This document shows, piece by piece, positions 43,010 through 52,192 of a stretch of 64,000 nucleotides of DNA (its first letter is position 1; each line of letters starts with the position of its first letter). The DNA comes from Ephemerocybe angulata (Eukaryota > Basidiomycota > Agaricomycetes > Agaricales > Psathyrellaceae): contig JAACJK010000171.1 of the NCBI GenBank assembly GCA_013368325.1, positions 248,001 through 312,000 on the forward strand, in the 5' to 3' direction. Under the pieces are notes generated by a model, which was not told the DNA's origin, searched no databases, and was given only the letters and a program-made list of their open reading frames with translations. The position numbers were made by a program, and so were the translations under genes.

Positions 43010-44102
43010 CTAGGCTACCAGTAGCTGGCCTTTCGCATTAGGCTCATCTCGCCTCCTTGCTTCTTCCAATTCTTCTTTGAAGATTTCAGAAACCTTGACA
43101 TCTGTTGCCTGAGACGTGTCAGTAGTTGTGGTAATCCCGTCAAACATTGAGACATAAAACCCCTCAGCGGTAGTATTTCTACAAGAACCACAATTTCCGG
43201 GGATTGTTGCTGGCCTGATAGTATAACCACGTTGGTAACATCTGCTGCAAAAGATATTTGGCGTCGAGGCAGTATATGTAACCCCAATGGCCATGGCGGA
43301 CCTAGGGTATATTTCGTCCCTGATCCGTAGGACACGAAATGCGGTCTCCAGGCCCAGGACTTGAAGCTCAGAAAGCGTTGTCTTGGTATTCGTGATGTCC
43401 GACACCAAGGCTTGATATCCCTCACGCAACCATGTAGGTACACCGTGCGCCTTCCCGAGAGTGACTTTCTCGGCGGGCGAAAGGGGAAAGAGGCTCAGGT
43501 CATTGACGGCCATCGCGGCAACCTACGGCGTAGGCAATAGAGATCAGCAAGGGTCTTCCTGAAGTGCATGATAGGTGGAGATAATGTATACCTTGGGCAT
43601 ATCCCAAAGTCTCGACAATTTCAATACTCCAATCCACTCTTCCTTCGTCAGTGAAGGAGGGCACTTCAGTTCCCTGCATTTCCGACCCGATTAGTACACT
43701 GTTAGTACAAAGCATCACAGACCGAGACGATAAAGCCACCCTGGGGAAAATGCTACGTACTGGGGGAACAGAACCTCCAAGAGACTCTCGAACTCGTCGT
43801 TCGTGCACCCAGAAAGGCTGATAGGATTTTCATCTGAATCCCCTTCCCTCTGCCCAGGTGCCTGTGGAATCTCGAACATATCTCGAAAGAATTGAGACCA
43901 GCAGACGAGCCCTTCCTTTGATATTCGATGGAGTACACCTTCAATCTGTGCAGCATTCCGTATCAATGATATCGAATTCGATGCGGCCTAGTATCAAACT
44001 CACTTCGAATGTAACAAGCTGGTGATAGAATTTCCCTCGCCTCGGCCCCACGCATGTCGATGCAGAAGACTTCTCAGTTGTCATATCTGCAGCAGTCGCC
44101 AT
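43010..44102 (-). CDS. BTB/POZ protein with CxxC module, copy 4
   Basis: Exons 44102-44004, 43945-43761, 43673-43592 and 43522-43010 give 292 residues. The BTB part reads GKFYHQLVTFEIEGVLHRIS then LSGCTNDEFESLLEVLFPQ; the helical part LTKEEWIGVLKLSRLWDMPK; the cysteine module FCSRCYQRG...NCGSCRN keeps the CxxC pairs with a spacer about 3 residues shorter. It is the most diverged intact member. A fragment closely related to its first exon lies in opposite orientation at 46642. Confidence 0.78.
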
Positions 44103-44920
44103 GATCGCGCTCGACGGGGTGGAGGAATTTGGAAAGGAAGGTCAGGGAACGGATGCACGCATCGAGCTTATTACGGTTCCGAGGGCCGGTTTCGGCCGGA
44201 GGTTTTGATGGGAGATCCTGGGCTTTTTGGTCCGCCCCTGTCTTCGCCTTTGCACCCAAGTTCACACCCTTCCACCACTGCAATGCACTTCCACAACAGA
44301 AGCGGATGCGGGACAACGACGACCCCACTATTGTGGACTCCAGTCACTGATTCACCTCTACAGTCATCGAAGTTTCTGCCCGCGCCAGGACTGTGACCAC
44401 ATTGAGGTTCAACGTTCACCACCACCGTGACCATCATCGAGCTTGCTCAAGGCTCCCAGAAACGAGTCACGAAGCTCCCGCGCCCGCGATGCACAACGAG
44501 ATACTGCATCCTTGCTTTCTGCAAGCTTTTCCTCACGCTACCCAAGTCAGGGACGCCCGTTCAGGATATACGAGTCAGCGCGACACGATTCTCAGTCGAC
44601 CTCAGATGAGTTGGAACAACGAACCCACTCCCCTGTTGTACAGCAGGCGCCACAGAAAACAAGAGCCACCAGCAGCACCCAGAAACATTCTGATTCTGGA
44701 CACGACGCTCCGACTGAGTCGCCTTCGCGCATTTTAGCATCGGGAGCCCTTTCTCCAACTCGCACATCTTGCCGTCAGCCAGCGTTCATTTTCCTGACGA
44801 GGCCGTCGTTTGGTGTGAGCTTTGAGCAGCAGAACGCCTCACACGAGGTCGACACCAACCACTCAACGCCCTCCAAGGTCATCAATCTCACCTGAAAAAA
44901 CAACGAGCGCAAGAGCACGG
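44103..44920. other. Upstream region of BTB gene 4
   Basis: Short, overlapping open frames occur on both strands but none has codon or family support. The first 50 bp upstream of the ATG resemble the sequence before the inverted fragment at 46642. Confidence 0.4.
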
Positions 44921-45005
44921 TCACCGCCGCGTGTTCCCAATAGTGCCTTACAGGCTCGGGCTCAAAGCCGCGAGCCGGGCCAAGCCGGGCCCTTACAGGC
45001 CAAGC

Positions 45006-45044
45006 CAAGGGGGGAGCACCCGAGCACCGGTGATGCTCTGGGTT
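45006..45044. repeat. Inverted repeat, left arm
   Basis: These 39 bp (including ggggggagcacccgagcacc) are the exact reverse complement of 45929-45967. GC-rich flanking sequence on both sides (GGCCAAGCC-like) extends the similarity imperfectly. The arms enclose 884 bp containing a 156-codon open frame. Confidence 0.8.
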
Positions 45045-45216
45045 CCCCCTGTGGCTATGCTGATCTGGGCGTTTTTGATGGATGTTGCCGTATCGGCGCG
45101 TTGGATGCCGAAAGGATGCGGAAGGGCGCTAATATGAATATGTGCGACACGAAATGGCAATGAAGGATAGATATCGATAGATACTAGGTGCGTATATAAG
45201 AGTTAAAATATATCTA

Positions 45217-45684
45217 TTATGTCTTTCGTTTCCGTTTTGGTGCACTCGTGGCTTTTGAAGCTGAATCCGAGCGGCCTCGCTTGAGATCTTCTTTGTCAAG
45301 ATCGGACATCGGCGCGAGAGTGAACACAATTCCCTCCTTCGCACAGTGCCAATCGTCATTCTGGAGGCCTTTCCGAAGGGCCTCTATACCAGCCAGGCTG
45401 TCAATCGTCTTCTTCTGTCCAGTCGAGTGCTCCTTGCAGAGGCCCACAATGGTATTGTTGTTCTCGTCGTACCGAGGGACTTGTTCAGTTGCAATTCCGT
45501 CGATCATTAAGTTCTGACCAACAGCTATATTGGAAGGTGGGGGGCGACTTCCGAGCATGATCTCAATGTTGGCAGAAATTTCCTCGTCCCTTGGTCGTTG
45601 AGTCTGTTGTTCTCCCTTGGCCACCGGCGGGTACGCAAACTTGAGAGGGTTGGTGAGTATTGCTTTCTTAGACTTTGGAGGCAT
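45217..45684 (-). CDS. Hypothetical protein between inverted repeat arms
   Basis: An intronless frame of 155 residues from the ATG at 45684 (MPPKSKKAILTNPLKFAYPP); an upstream in-frame ATG at 45729 would add 15. The body is hydrophilic, with RDEEISANIEIMLGSRPPP, a helical LAGIEALRKGLQNDDWHCAKE and a basic end PKRKRKT that could be a nuclear signal. I recognise no family and no transposase motif. Its position between perfect inverted repeats makes an accessory gene of a small mobile element possible. Confidence 0.4.
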   Translation of the reverse strand: MPPKSKKAILTNPLKFAYPPVAKGEQQTQRPRDEEISANIEIMLGSRPPPSNIAVGQNLMIDGIATEQVPRYDENNNTIVGLCKEHSTGQKKTIDSLAGIEALRKGLQNDDWHCAKEGIVFTLAPMSDLDKEDLKRGRSDSASKATSAPKRKRKT

Positions 45685-45928
45685 TGCAGGACGGTTGAGG
45701 GGGGTTAGAAGATGAGGGAATATATTCAAGGGTAAATTTCTGCGTATTTATCTATCTATGCTAGCAACTCGAGTACAATGCTGGGGTAGACTCGAGGTAA
45801 AGGCGAGGCGGAGGTACAAGGCCATAACAAGGCGAACAAGCGCCGCCGAAGTGCCGAAGGCAACCCGAACTGATCGGGTTACCATACACGGGGTAGGACC
45901 CCGTGGCTGGAACCGCTGGCCAGCGGAC

Positions 45929-45967
45929 AACCCAGAGCATCACCGGTGCTCGGGTGCTCCCCCCTTG
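45929..45967. repeat. Inverted repeat, right arm
   Basis: Exact reverse complement of 45006-45044. It is followed by GC-rich sequence with AAGCCGCGGCTT-like palindromes. Confidence 0.8.
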
Positions 45968-46091
45968 GGCCAAGCCGAGCCGGGCCTTACCCAATTTGGC
46001 AGTAGGGCCGGGCTGGGCTCAAGGCCCGGCTCAGAATTTCGCGCGCCAAAAAGCCGCGGCTTAGGCCTTAGCTACACACAGAATATCAAAC

Positions 46092-46166
46092 GGCACTTTG
46101 GTGCAACGGTTGAGGGTGTTGAAAGTTGTCTAAGAGGCTGCCGGTTCAATTCCCGGCCATTGCAAA
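46092..46166 (+). other. tRNA-like segment, possible SINE head
   Basis: TGGTGCAACGG (46099-46109) fits the RNA polymerase III A box and GGTTCAATTCC (46143-46153) fits the B box, 33 nt apart. The acceptor and T stems do not pair well, so it is not a functional tRNA. An A-rich stretch follows (46181-46189). A degenerate tRNA-derived SINE is the best reading; chance is not excluded. Confidence 0.35.
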
Positions 46167-46279
46167 GCCTCATTTTGAACGAAAAAAATATATTTGGATG
46201 CACGGACTGTCCTACACTAATAATACTACAAAAATTTACTGACTTGAATCGAAATTCATTAGAAAAAAAATCGTATACA

Positions 46280-46430
46280 AAAGCCGCGGCCTAAGCCGTG
46301 AGCCGAGCCGGGCCCGACCAATTTGGGGGCTCAAGGCTTGGCCCAGGATTTCGGTGGGCCTTGGCCGCCCAAAGCCGGGCCTTAGCCGCGGCTTTTGGGC
46401 CGGGCCTGGGCCTGTAAGGCACTAGTTCCC
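46280..46430. repeat. GC-rich repeat related to 44940-45005
   Basis: Blocks such as agccgcggc, gagccgagccgggcc, ggccgggcctggg and gcctgtaaggcact recur. The last is inverse to agtgccttacaggc at 44943-44956. It forms the outer part of the inverted-repeat structure. Confidence 0.5.
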
Positions 46431-46641
46431 AAAATACGTGTTCCGGCCGCAGCAGACGAAAGGTGCGACTCCGTGCGAAGGGTTGGCGAAGGGTGGTGGT
46501 AATGGTGGGGGAGAAACGGAAAGAGAGAGAGGTGGTGCATTCGCCACGCGGGCCACACTCCCTGTCGTCACCCTGTCGACAAACTAGATAAAGACGCAAC
46601 GGTTCCACGACCTTTCTTTCCTCCACCCGTCCAAAGCGGGT

Positions 46642-46845
46642 ATGGCGACTGCTGCAGGTATGAATGCGGACTCTTCCGATTCAGCGGCAGTGTCAACTGG
46701 AAATGCAGGGGCGAAACAAGGGAAATTCTATCACCAGCTTGTTACGTTTGAAGTGAGTTCAACATCGTTACTGCTTCAGCTTCATTCGCCATAGAATTGA
46801 TGCAGAAGTTTGCTTAGATTGAAGGTGTGCTCTACACAGTTCTCG
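46642..46845 (+). pseudogene. BTB fragment related to copy 4, first exon and start of second
   Basis: Exon 1 (46642-46752) encodes MATAAGMNAD... GKFYHQLVTFE, matching copy 4, with its GTGAGT donor. After a 65-bp intron, exon 2 starts IEGVLYTVLV and meets a stop within 13 codons. The remainder of the gene is missing, so this is a truncated duplicate in inverse orientation to copy 4. Confidence 0.65.
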
Positions 46846-46921
46846 TACATTGTTGAGGTCGAAGGTCCTTTCAAATCCATAGGAAGAGTCCTACACATGA
46901 ATCGGGGCGATGACCAACCGT

Positions 46922-47347
46922 ATCCGGACTGAGACCATTTCTCAAAACCGTATCGACAAACGCGATGGGAAAATCCCTCCACCTGCGAACGATTCAGAAG
47001 GTCGCGAACTTGTGAGGGCCACATGTGCCAGAACATGGCTGAAGCTCACCTCGAAAGTGAACGTCTCATGATTGAACCTGCCCTGCTTCAGAGTGACGGA
47101 ATTGGCCTGTCCCGGCGAAGTCGTGATATTGCCAAAGGCTTCGTGAGAGTTGGACATGGGGGCGACTCAATATGCAGATGGCAGAAGGAGGAGGGTGATG
47201 GTGAGCTTTGGGTGAGCTTATATGATTCCTCAATAAGCGCCCGCTGGCCTCGAGGTGGTCGATGTGTTCTTGTGACCTAGTCAGGAGTTCCGAGTCTGCC
47301 GTGCTGCCTCATGGAAGCCTCATGTTATTGCCCATTGAATAGCTAGA
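46922..47347 (-). pseudogene. Duplicate of BTB gene 2 promoter, first exon and part of second
   Basis: It is nearly identical to 40940-41345. Exon 1 (47157-47050) differs by an in-frame codon insertion (SVTLKQ for SALKQ), intron 1 is conserved, and exon 2 breaks off at about 46922 after GFEKWSQSG. The high identity, including intron and promoter, points to a recent duplication. Confidence 0.75.
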
Positions 47348-47457
47348 GCAATCACACACAGTTACCGATGATATGAGTAGTTTATTGCGCTTCCATGCCG
47401 TTCAAGAGACTATAAAACTATACTTTTAAACATGCACAAAGGTCGGGAAACGATCTG

Positions 47458-48442
47458 TTATGAAGCTCCATCTCGACTCTCCTTCATGTCTTCCTCAAAC
47501 ACCTCCACGACTTTGTTGCCCGCTAATTTAACCTTGTAATCTGGGGAAGGAGTGCAGAAAGTGCAGTAGGATCAGAGACAATGATGCCATAACCAGATTC
47601 AGCTGGGATCCTGCTGCAAGTTCCACAAACTGTCTGTGGGTTGGAGACTTCGCGATGATAGCCACCCTGCTGAGCCTGAGCGCAATAACCACAGTAGAGT
47701 TTTCCCACTCTATCCCATAACCGCCCCCTATCAGTCTCTAGCCTTTTTGTTACCTGATTGGAAGCTAGGAAGATCTTGTAGATGGTATCCCAGCCGAGTA
47801 TTTCCATCTCGTTCTTAGACGCCATGGAGGGGTCGTCCACAAGGGTGATGTAGCCTTCCTCCAACCACGTCGGGACCCAATACTCCTTTCCCAACCTTAT
47901 CTTTTCGACTGGCTTGAGATCCATAGTACTCAGCTTCTCGATGGCAACCTTGGCTACCTGAATAAAGGTGTTGCAACTTGGAGGTCAGTCACCGAAGTGG
48001 ATGAAGCAGTCCAGGGGCACACATACCGCCGGCATATCCCAGAGCCTCGCAACCTTCAGAACACCTGTCCATGCTTCCTTCGTCAGAGCCGGAGGCCCCG
48101 AGAGCTGCCTTAAGGAAAGGACACAGATAAGTCAGCCCACGATCAGCTTGAAGGGGTGTCACACTTACCGAGGATACAAGACCTGAATCAAGCTTTGGAA
48201 CTCAGAAGTCGTGCAGCCGCTTAGCTTGATGGGGTTTTCGCGCGTAGCCCCTTCTACGGCGCTTTCCTCTTGCGATCCCTGAGGTAATGCAAACATATCC
48301 CGAAAGGCGGACAGAGAGTAGGTCTCAAAGCCGTATCGGCAAACATGATATACAAGACCCTCAACCTGGATGATGGCATAAAGGTCTGTAAGACTGAGTG
48401 CAGCCGAGGGAAGTTGCGTCTATAGCATACCTCAAAGTAGAC
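47458..48442 (-). pseudogene. BTB copy 6, frameshifted and cut by the Copia element
   Basis: Exons 2 to 4 (48365-48169, 48108-48027, from 47957) align with copy 3, including CxxC pairs LYCGYCAQ...VCGTCSR. Near 47540 a net frameshift ends the frame at 47523, while the family C-terminus (VVEVFEEDMKES) continues in another frame to a stop at 47458. Of exon 1 only the last 12 nt (VYFE) remain, ending at 48431-48442; the next base begins the Copia LTR. It lacks a promoter and start codon. Confidence 0.7.
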
Positions 48443-48443
48443 A

Positions 48444-48880
48444 TGTTAGAAGGCAATGCTCATGTTACCTTCATCATCATTTGATACATAGCTTTTCGAC
48501 GCTTCTTTCATTTCATCATTCTATCTGTCATTCTTTCATCATTCTATTCTATCAATCATTCCATCTATCATTCTATTGATGGTTGTCACTTTATTGTTCT
48601 ATAGATAGATCGATCATTGTTCTCTGACTCTATTGTTCCGTAAATAGATCGATCATTGTTCTCATACAGTATATAGTCCACACTGTGAGCGGTTGAGTCC
48701 CCATCGAACTCTTCCCACTCACAGGTGCGTATCATGTATATCGTATAGTTATTACAAGCCTAATCGAACTCTTCCCACTCACAGACGTGGTCAGAACTTA
48801 TCCAAACTTAACAGTTTGATAAGTTATGAGCCCCGGGCTCCTCTGATAAGCAACACTTGTTTTGTAATCAGACACCGCGT
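48444..48880 (+). repeat. Probable 5' LTR of the Copia element
   Basis: The start is defined by the junction with the broken BTB gene. The end is uncertain because no second LTR exists for comparison. Internal short repeats include tcgaactcttcccactcaca at 48703 and 48764, and atagatcgatcattgttct twice near 48604 and 48646. Confidence 0.4.
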
Positions 48881-49051
48881 GTTATCGCTACCATCGCCCG
48901 TTACGATCACCATCCGACCTCACCCTCGCTCCCCTCGCTATCTCGGAGTTATACTCCTCTTAGCATCATTCCACTATTCTTGTGGTGATTTTCGCCCAAG
49001 AGTGCTCCCCTCCATTACTCCCCTACTCGCTCTTCCACAAGTCCTCTCGCT

Positions 49052-51568
49052 ATGGCAACAGACAACACGTCCAGCTCTGAAAGCATGGTCATGCTGACCG
49101 ATGCTACCTTCCAGCAATGGAAGAACAACGTCGTCAACAAGTCGTTCAGCTTCTGCGCCCACGACATCCTCACTAGGGTAGAGGAATTCCCTCTTTCCGG
49201 CTCTGCATCGGAGAAGGCGTTCTTCAACCAAGCGCGATCCAAAACCATCGGCTACATCCGCAGCACCCTCGACCATGCTCAGATTGAGAATCTCCTCGCA
49301 GGGATTCCCATGAACGACCTCCCCGCTATCTGGGAAGCTCTCCTGGAAACCTACGAGTCCAAGACCTCTGGATCTCGTGCTACCATCCTCCAGGAGCTTG
49401 TCAGCCTCCGCAAGGGAGATGCCAGCCACGAGGAAGAAGGCTATGCTGACTTCGGATCTCGCGCTCTCGCCCTTGGAGCTCGCCTCGCAAACCTGCTCCC
49501 CTCTCCACCTGTCTATACCGCATCATCCTACGTCCGAGCCATGAACACCTACACGGCTTCAACGTACACCGACGGATACAGCGCAGCCAAGCTCACCGAG
49601 GACCTGGCACTCAGCATGATTGCCATCGGTCTCATTGGCAAGGACGACGAGATGCTTCGGCACACTCTCAACCACCTCGACGAGAGCACCATGAACGCCT
49701 CGGAGATCCTCAAACATCTCCGAAAGTCCGACGTTCTCAAGCAGAACACTGCCAATGCCGAGGCATCTGCCCTTCGCGCCTCTGGAAGCACCAGCGAGAC
49801 GCCGAAGTACAAGTGCAAGATCCACAGTGCGCAGAACTCCCATGGGTCTGAGGACTGCTACCAGCTCAAGAAGAGGGCAAACAAGAAGGCGCTGAAGGCT
49901 CAGGAAGCCAACGCTGCCTCTTCCTCCTCCACCTCTGCTCCCGACAATGACCAGAAGGCCATGCTCGCTCAAGTTGCCCACATCGCAAGTCCCCTCGTCC
50001 GCCGCTCTACCCGTACGCCCACTGACACTTCCTGGAACCCAGACTCAGGTGCAACCTCACATATGACGCCGCACCGTGACTGGATCCGGAACATGGTTCC
50101 GGTGAAGGTCCCCATCTCACTCGCCAACGATGAGGTGGTCTGGGCTACAGGGCAGGGACAAGTGTGGTATACGCCGGTCATACACGGAAAGACCGGAGAG
50201 ACTTTGATATTTGACGATGTACTATATGTTCCTACACTACGCAACAATCTCTTCTCTATCCTCTATGTTGTTAAGAAGAAGAAGATGCGAGTTGTCATCG
50301 AAGGCGACTCCCTCGAATTCTTTAAAAATGGCAAGCTTCTAGTCACAGCTACCATTCGCGGATGCACAGGATCCTTAGATGGGTCCACGCTCACGCGCGA
50401 CGACACGATGGCCGCATTTGCGACTAGAGTTGAGAAGGAACTACTGCACCAGCGATTAGGGCACATCGGCAAGGACAGACTGGATACTCTACTTCGTCAT
50501 GACCTCGCCACTGGCGTCTTGGTACACGAGGAATCATCGCTCCAGGATATCTGTGAGCACTGCATAGCTGGGAAGCAACATCGGGATCCATTCCCTCATC
50601 TATCGGAGCATCGCTCCACCGAGCTCCTAGGACGTATCCACTCGGATGTCCATGGACCTCTCAGCACCCAGACACCTGTCGGGTACCAGTACTGGATCGT
50701 CTTCATTGATGACCACTCACGATTCAAGAAGGTTTACCTATTGAAGCGCAAGAGCGACGCCTTCCAGGCCTTCAAAGACTTCGTTGCTGAAGTAGAACGA
50801 AAGCACGGAGTCAAGGTCAAGGAGCTCCGCGACGACAAAGGAGGAGAATACATTGGCAAGAACTTCGAGTCTTGGTGCACAGAACGTGGGATCACATGCC
50901 AGCACACCGTCAAGGCTACGCCTCAGCAAAATGGTGTTAGCGAACGTCTGAACCGCACCCTGGCTGAAGGTGTAATCGCCATGCTCAACCAGGCATCTCT
51001 CCCTATGATGTTCTGGGGCGCTGCTGTCCTCTACTACACCGAGATCCTCAACGCCACCCCCTCCTCTGCGCTTTCAAACACGACCTCCTATGAAGTTTGG
51101 CACAAATCCAAGCCTGATATCTCCATGTTCCGAGTCTTTGGCTGCCGTGCATTCGTAAACATCACACGAAAAGACCGCACCAACCTCCAACCACATGCAG
51201 AACTCTGTATCTTTATTGGTTTCGAACCAGGATACAAGGGCTGGAAGTGCTACAACCCAAGCACGAAGAAAGTCGTCATATCACGCGACATCATCTTCGA
51301 CGAGAAATCCTTCCCAGGACTATCGACCAAAGCCAATCCACAGGTTCAGGTACCTGTCGGCATTCGGGACATATGGCCAGACGCTGCTAATGATCCTACG
51401 CCACTACCTGCTAAGCCACCCGTCGTTCTCCCATCTCCTCCACCTCCTCCTAATCATCGCAATGACGATTCCGATGAGAGTGATAGTGATGACGATGGAG
51501 AGAACCCAGCGGTGCACACTCCCAAACGACCTGCACAAGGCTCCGTGCCTAAAGCAGACACACGTTGA
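49052..51568 (+). CDS. Copia gag-protease-integrase polyprotein, truncated
   Basis: 838 residues. Residues 1-230 are a Copia-type gag (LTDATFQQWKNNVVNKSF, IPMNDLPAIWEALLETYESK). The protease motif is WNPDSGATSHMT near residue 330. GAG-pre-integrase HQRLGHIGKDRLDTLL leads to the integrase zinc motif and catalytic residues: IHSDVHGPL (D), LRDDKGGEY (D), NGVSERLNRTLAE (E). The frame ends 58 bp before the Ty3 LTR with acidic DDSDESDSDDDGEN. The classical gag zinc knuckle is replaced by CKIHSAQNSHGSEDC. Reverse transcriptase is missing, so the element cannot move on its own. Confidence 0.88.
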   Translation: MATDNTSSSESMVMLTDATFQQWKNNVVNKSFSFCAHDILTRVEEFPLSGSASEKAFFNQARSKTIGYIRSTLDHAQIENLLAGIPMNDLPAIWEALLETYESKTSGSRATILQELVSLRKGDASHEEEGYADFGSRALALGARLANLLPSPPVYTASSYVRAMNTYTASTYTDGYSAAKLTEDLALSMIAIGLIGKDDEMLRHTLNHLDESTMNASEILKHLRKSDVLKQNTANAEASALRASGSTSETPKYKCKIHSAQNSHGSEDCYQLKKRANKKALKAQEANAASSSSTSAPDNDQKAMLAQVAHIASPLVRRSTRTPTDTSWNPDSGATSHMTPHRDWIRNMVPVKVPISLANDEVVWATGQGQVWYTPVIHGKTGETLIFDDVLYVPTLRNNLFSILYVVKKKKMRVVIEGDSLEFFKNGKLLVTATIRGCTGSLDGSTLTRDDTMAAFATRVEKELLHQRLGHIGKDRLDTLLRHDLATGVLVHEESSLQDICEHCIAGKQHRDPFPHLSEHRSTELLGRIHSDVHGPLSTQTPVGYQYWIVFIDDHSRFKKVYLLKRKSDAFQAFKDFVAEVERKHGVKVKELRDDKGGEYIGKNFESWCTERGITCQHTVKATPQQNGVSERLNRTLAEGVIAMLNQASLPMMFWGAAVLYYTEILNATPSSALSNTTSYEVWHKSKPDISMFRVFGCRAFVNITRKDRTNLQPHAELCIFIGFEPGYKGWKCYNPSTKKVVISRDIIFDEKSFPGLSTKANPQVQVPVGIRDIWPDAANDPTPLPAKPPVVLPSPPPPPNHRNDDSDESDSDDDGENPAVHTPKRPAQGSVPKADTR

Positions 51569-51626
51569 CCAGAGTATCATCCCTCTACTCCTCCTAGTCC
51601 AACACACCTGTGGCGAAGACGCCGGC

Positions 51627-52158
51627 TGATGTCGGACGAGCGACGAGCAGAGAGCAGAGAGCAGAGGAGCAGAGGTCGGACGAGCGACGAGCAGCGATGC
51701 AGATACAAGAACTGTATAGTCAAAGGTAAATAGGATACAAGGAATAGGAGCAAAGCGACTATGTACCTGTATAGTCAAAGAGATCAAGTGGGGAATAATG
51801 AACGAGTAGCTACGAGTATATATGTGTCCAGATGATCTCGAACGAAAATAGAACAATAGAATGATCCAAAGAACAATAGAGTCCATATGAGTCGATATGA
51901 CTAAAAGGCAGCGCGCGGGCAGTGCGCCTGAGAACAAAGGTGTGAACAAGGTGTGAACGTGCTGTGCACGAGAATAAGAAGCACGAACATGCTGTGCATG
52001 AAGTGAGGGGAAGGCTCAGAAGAGCGAAGGCAGTGTGAAGGTGTGCAAGGATGTGCAAAGGTGTGCAAGAGTGTGCAGGAATGCGCACGAATGAATAGTA
52101 AAGGAAGAAATGAAAGGAAAAGAAGAGAAAATAGGTAGGCTGACCGGTGTTCATGACA
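51627..52158 (-). repeat. 3' LTR of the minus-strand Ty3 element
   Basis: The polypurine tract directly precedes TGTCATGAACACC; the other end reads TG on the plus strand (TGATGTCGG), giving a 532-bp unit bounded by TG...CA. It contains tandem short repeats (gagcgacgagcag, and gtgtgcaagg variants) and TATATA near 51820. Confidence 0.55.
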
Positions 52159-52192
52159 TTACCCCCCTCCTAGAACTCATCGTCCTCGATGA

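Larger units (their letters stand above)
48444..51626 (+). mobile_element. Ty1/Copia retrotransposon, 3' truncated
   Basis: BTB homology stops at 48442 and TGTTAGAAGG, an LTR-like TG start, begins at 48444. One long frame (49052-51568) carries gag, protease and integrase in Copia order. Reverse transcriptase and RNase H are absent because the LTR of a reverse-oriented Ty3 element begins at 51627. No 3' LTR is present. Confidence 0.75.

Noticed and set aside
46092..46166. Functional tRNA gene
   Set aside because: A and B boxes match, but the acceptor and T stems contain several mismatches; kept only as a tRNA-like segment.
48480..48680. CRISPR-like or satellite array
   Set aside because: The tcattctat/atagatcgatcattgttc repeats are short, irregular and unspaced, typical of LTR low-complexity sequence; the genome is fungal.
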